This document shows positions 62,904 to 64,000 of a DNA stretch of 64,000 bases, piece after piece. The stretch is from Sutcliffiella horikoshii (GTDB lineage Bacteria; Bacillota; Bacilli; Bacillales; Bacillaceae_I): the NCBI RefSeq assembly GCF_002157855.1, contig NZ_CP020880.1, positions 1,550,001-1,614,000 of the forward strand, written 5' to 3'. The notes under the pieces were generated by a model that searched no databases, was not told the origin of the DNA, and worked only from the letters and a program-made list of their open reading frames with translations. The first letter of the stretch is position 1. Each line of letters starts with the position of its first letter. Position numbers and translations under genes: made by a program.

Positions 62904-62999
62904 TTAATATTTCCTAATCGTTTTCATCACATATTTATATACACCAAAAAAGATAAGAGAAAATGCAACAACAATTATTATATCAATTAAAATTCCCAC
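62904..62999 (-). CDS. 31-aa single-helix membrane peptide
   Basis: GTG at 62999 has GGAGGG ten bases upstream and the stop abuts a strong terminator. The product is one hydrophobic helix (LIDIIIVVAFSLIFFGVY) with a basic tail. It is a candidate small membrane peptide. No toxin-antitoxin partner was found. Confidence 0.55.
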   Translation of the reverse strand: MGILIDIIIVVAFSLIFFGVYKYVMKTIRKY

Positions 63000-63169
63000 C
63001 TAAGCAATACCCTCCAACAAAAGCACTTTTACCACAATTCTATCCACAACTCCTTCAAGTTGCAAACTATAATGTTACAGGATGGTTAATTGTAATTTAT
63101 TATTTGTAATAGTCCTGTCATATTCCCGTATTTCGTCATAGTATGTAGAAAAACGAAGGGAAGATACAG

Positions 63170-63448
63170 ATGGGAAGTATAAAGAGATTTTTATTAATGT
63201 ACGCCGTAATCTTGGGTTTATTTTATGGAATGTTTTCAGCTTTAACCTATAACAGCATACAATTTAAAATAGAGAAACTTGAAGTGTTGGAAGAGCAATA
63301 TCTTGAAAAAGATGCAAAAGGGGAGATTCCGTATGCATTTAAGCAACAGTATGCAAAGGAATATAATGAATATGATCGCCTGCAAAATAGACTTCAATCC
63401 TTTTGGATGAAGTGGGTATTTGACTTTCCTGAATTTAAAAAACCTTAA
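63170..63448 (+). CDS. Small membrane protein with coiled-coil tail, unknown
   Basis: This 92-residue protein has one N-terminal membrane helix (FLLMYAVILGLFYGMFSAL) and then a charged helical region (FKIEKLEVLEEQYLEKDA, YNEYDRLQNRLQSFW). AAGGGAAG upstream is an acceptable but distant ribosome binding site. No family recognised. Confidence 0.6.
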   Translation: MGSIKRFLLMYAVILGLFYGMFSALTYNSIQFKIEKLEVLEEQYLEKDAKGEIPYAFKQQYAKEYNEYDRLQNRLQSFWMKWVFDFPEFKKP

Positions 63449-63594
63449 AAGTTAAAAATGGTACATTATTCCTATCTTTCCTCTGTGAGGCCTGCTATGA
63501 AAGAGTTTAGGGGTAAGCTTGTAAGCATCTAGGAAAAAATTAGTAACGAATGTATGTTACACTGTAGCTAAGTCGAATATTTGGAGGTGTCATC

Positions 63595-63921
63595 TTGAAG
63601 ATTAATGTATTTCTAGATGATAGTCGCACATGTCCTAATGGGTATATACTCGTAGAAGACATTGACCAGTGCCTCACCTTGTTAGAGAGCCATGCAATTG
63701 GGCATCTCTCTTTGGACCATGACTTGTTGAACAGACATCGAAATGGTCTGCTTCTCGTTCATAAAATGGTGGAGAACGAGCTGTATGCGGATAGAATTAC
63801 TATTCATTCTGCAAACTCGGTTGGCAGTAAAGCAATGTATCGATATCTCAAGCAAGCGCAAGAAGATATGAAAATGCCGCCAAACATAAAAGTATTATTA
63901 AGACCTCTTCCGCTTTTTTAG
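63595..63921 (+). CDS. Stand-alone cyclic-phosphate-processing receiver-like domain protein
   Basis: This 108-residue protein begins KINVFLDDSRTCPNGYILV and has LSLDHDL in the middle, followed by GLLLVHKMVE and a terminal ITIHSAN...MYRYL pattern. This is the fingerprint of the cREC receiver domains proposed by comparative genomics to process cyclic-phosphate RNA ends or nucleotides, often encoded alone. It has no kinase partner. TTG start with GGAGG seven bases upstream. Biochemical role is unproven. Confidence 0.75.
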   Translation: MKINVFLDDSRTCPNGYILVEDIDQCLTLLESHAIGHLSLDHDLLNRHRNGLLLVHKMVENELYADRITIHSANSVGSKAMYRYLKQAQEDMKMPPNIKVLLRPLPLF

Positions 63922-64000
63922 GCGTCGCCCCTACACCTACGGTACACTCATTCTCATCAAACCGCAAAAGGGTTCGTACTTCTTCACATAAATCGGATCT

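Noticed and set aside
63925-64000. Partial gene on the minus strand at the right edge
   Set aside because: An open frame enters from the edge, but it runs into the antisense of the cREC gene and no family motif is visible in the 25 or so residues outside it.

Overview
The window reads as chromosomal DNA of a low-GC, spore-forming Bacillaceae (Bacillus sensu lato). Evidence: an arginyl-tRNA synthetase under a T-box, a HutP-controlled hut operon, Spo0E, KinB-like, YjcZ, IDEAL and GerP-like sporulation proteins, strong AGGAGG ribosome binding sites, frequent TTG/GTG starts and many stem plus T-run terminators. No rRNA, tRNA, CRISPR array, prophage or transposase gene was seen.

Layout. 1-6.6 kb: partial argS with T-box, a Spo0E-like phosphatase, a hydrolase/membrane pair, a 30-aa YjcZ protein, Mn catalase and a LysM-NlpC/P60 autolysin. 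7-11.6 kb: two tandem proteins that fuse a degenerate sigma factor to a membrane anti-sigma. 11.7-20.7 kb: ArsR regulator, atypical SDR, then hutP-hutH-hutU-hutI-hutG and a YkwC-type dehydrogenase. 21-30 kb: PAS kinase, SNF transporter, two tandem subtilisins and an ECF sigma operon. 30-39 kb: PatA-type aminotransferase, IDEAL protein, purine permease, PadR regulator, KinB-like kinase, lipoprotein, MFS. 39-41.7 kb: thioredoxin-like protein, then an Hsp20 plus GerP-like spore gene cluster. 41.8-47.4 kb: an aminobenzoyl-glutamate type module (two M20 hydrolases, regulator, AbgT transporter). 47.4-64 kb: HPr-like protein, acyltransferase, VOC protein, Nudix, an ABC-F ribosome protection gene and an RsgA-paralogue GTPase (each behind a leader peptide and attenuator), LysM protein, transporters, an S66 peptidase and small proteins.

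Two non-coding layers stand out. First, seven copies of a ~125-bp GC-rich imperfect palindrome sit between genes, sometimes as inverted pairs, and one copy is a deletion chimera of such a pair. Second, three copies of a short hairpin, GGGGTCTGACCCC (15.75, 20.70 and 60.42 kb), are flanked, after about 40 spared bases on each side, by blocks of roughly 80-120 bp whose composition is extremely skewed. Left blocks lack G and T and right blocks lack C and A. Inside genes this appears as unbroken runs of about 40 codons ending only in A/C or only in T/G. This looks like a localized strand-asymmetric mutation footprint around a REP-like element and is the strongest candidate for an undescribed process here.

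All coordinates and counts were made by eye from the sequence. Functions rest on recognised family motifs. No database search was run.
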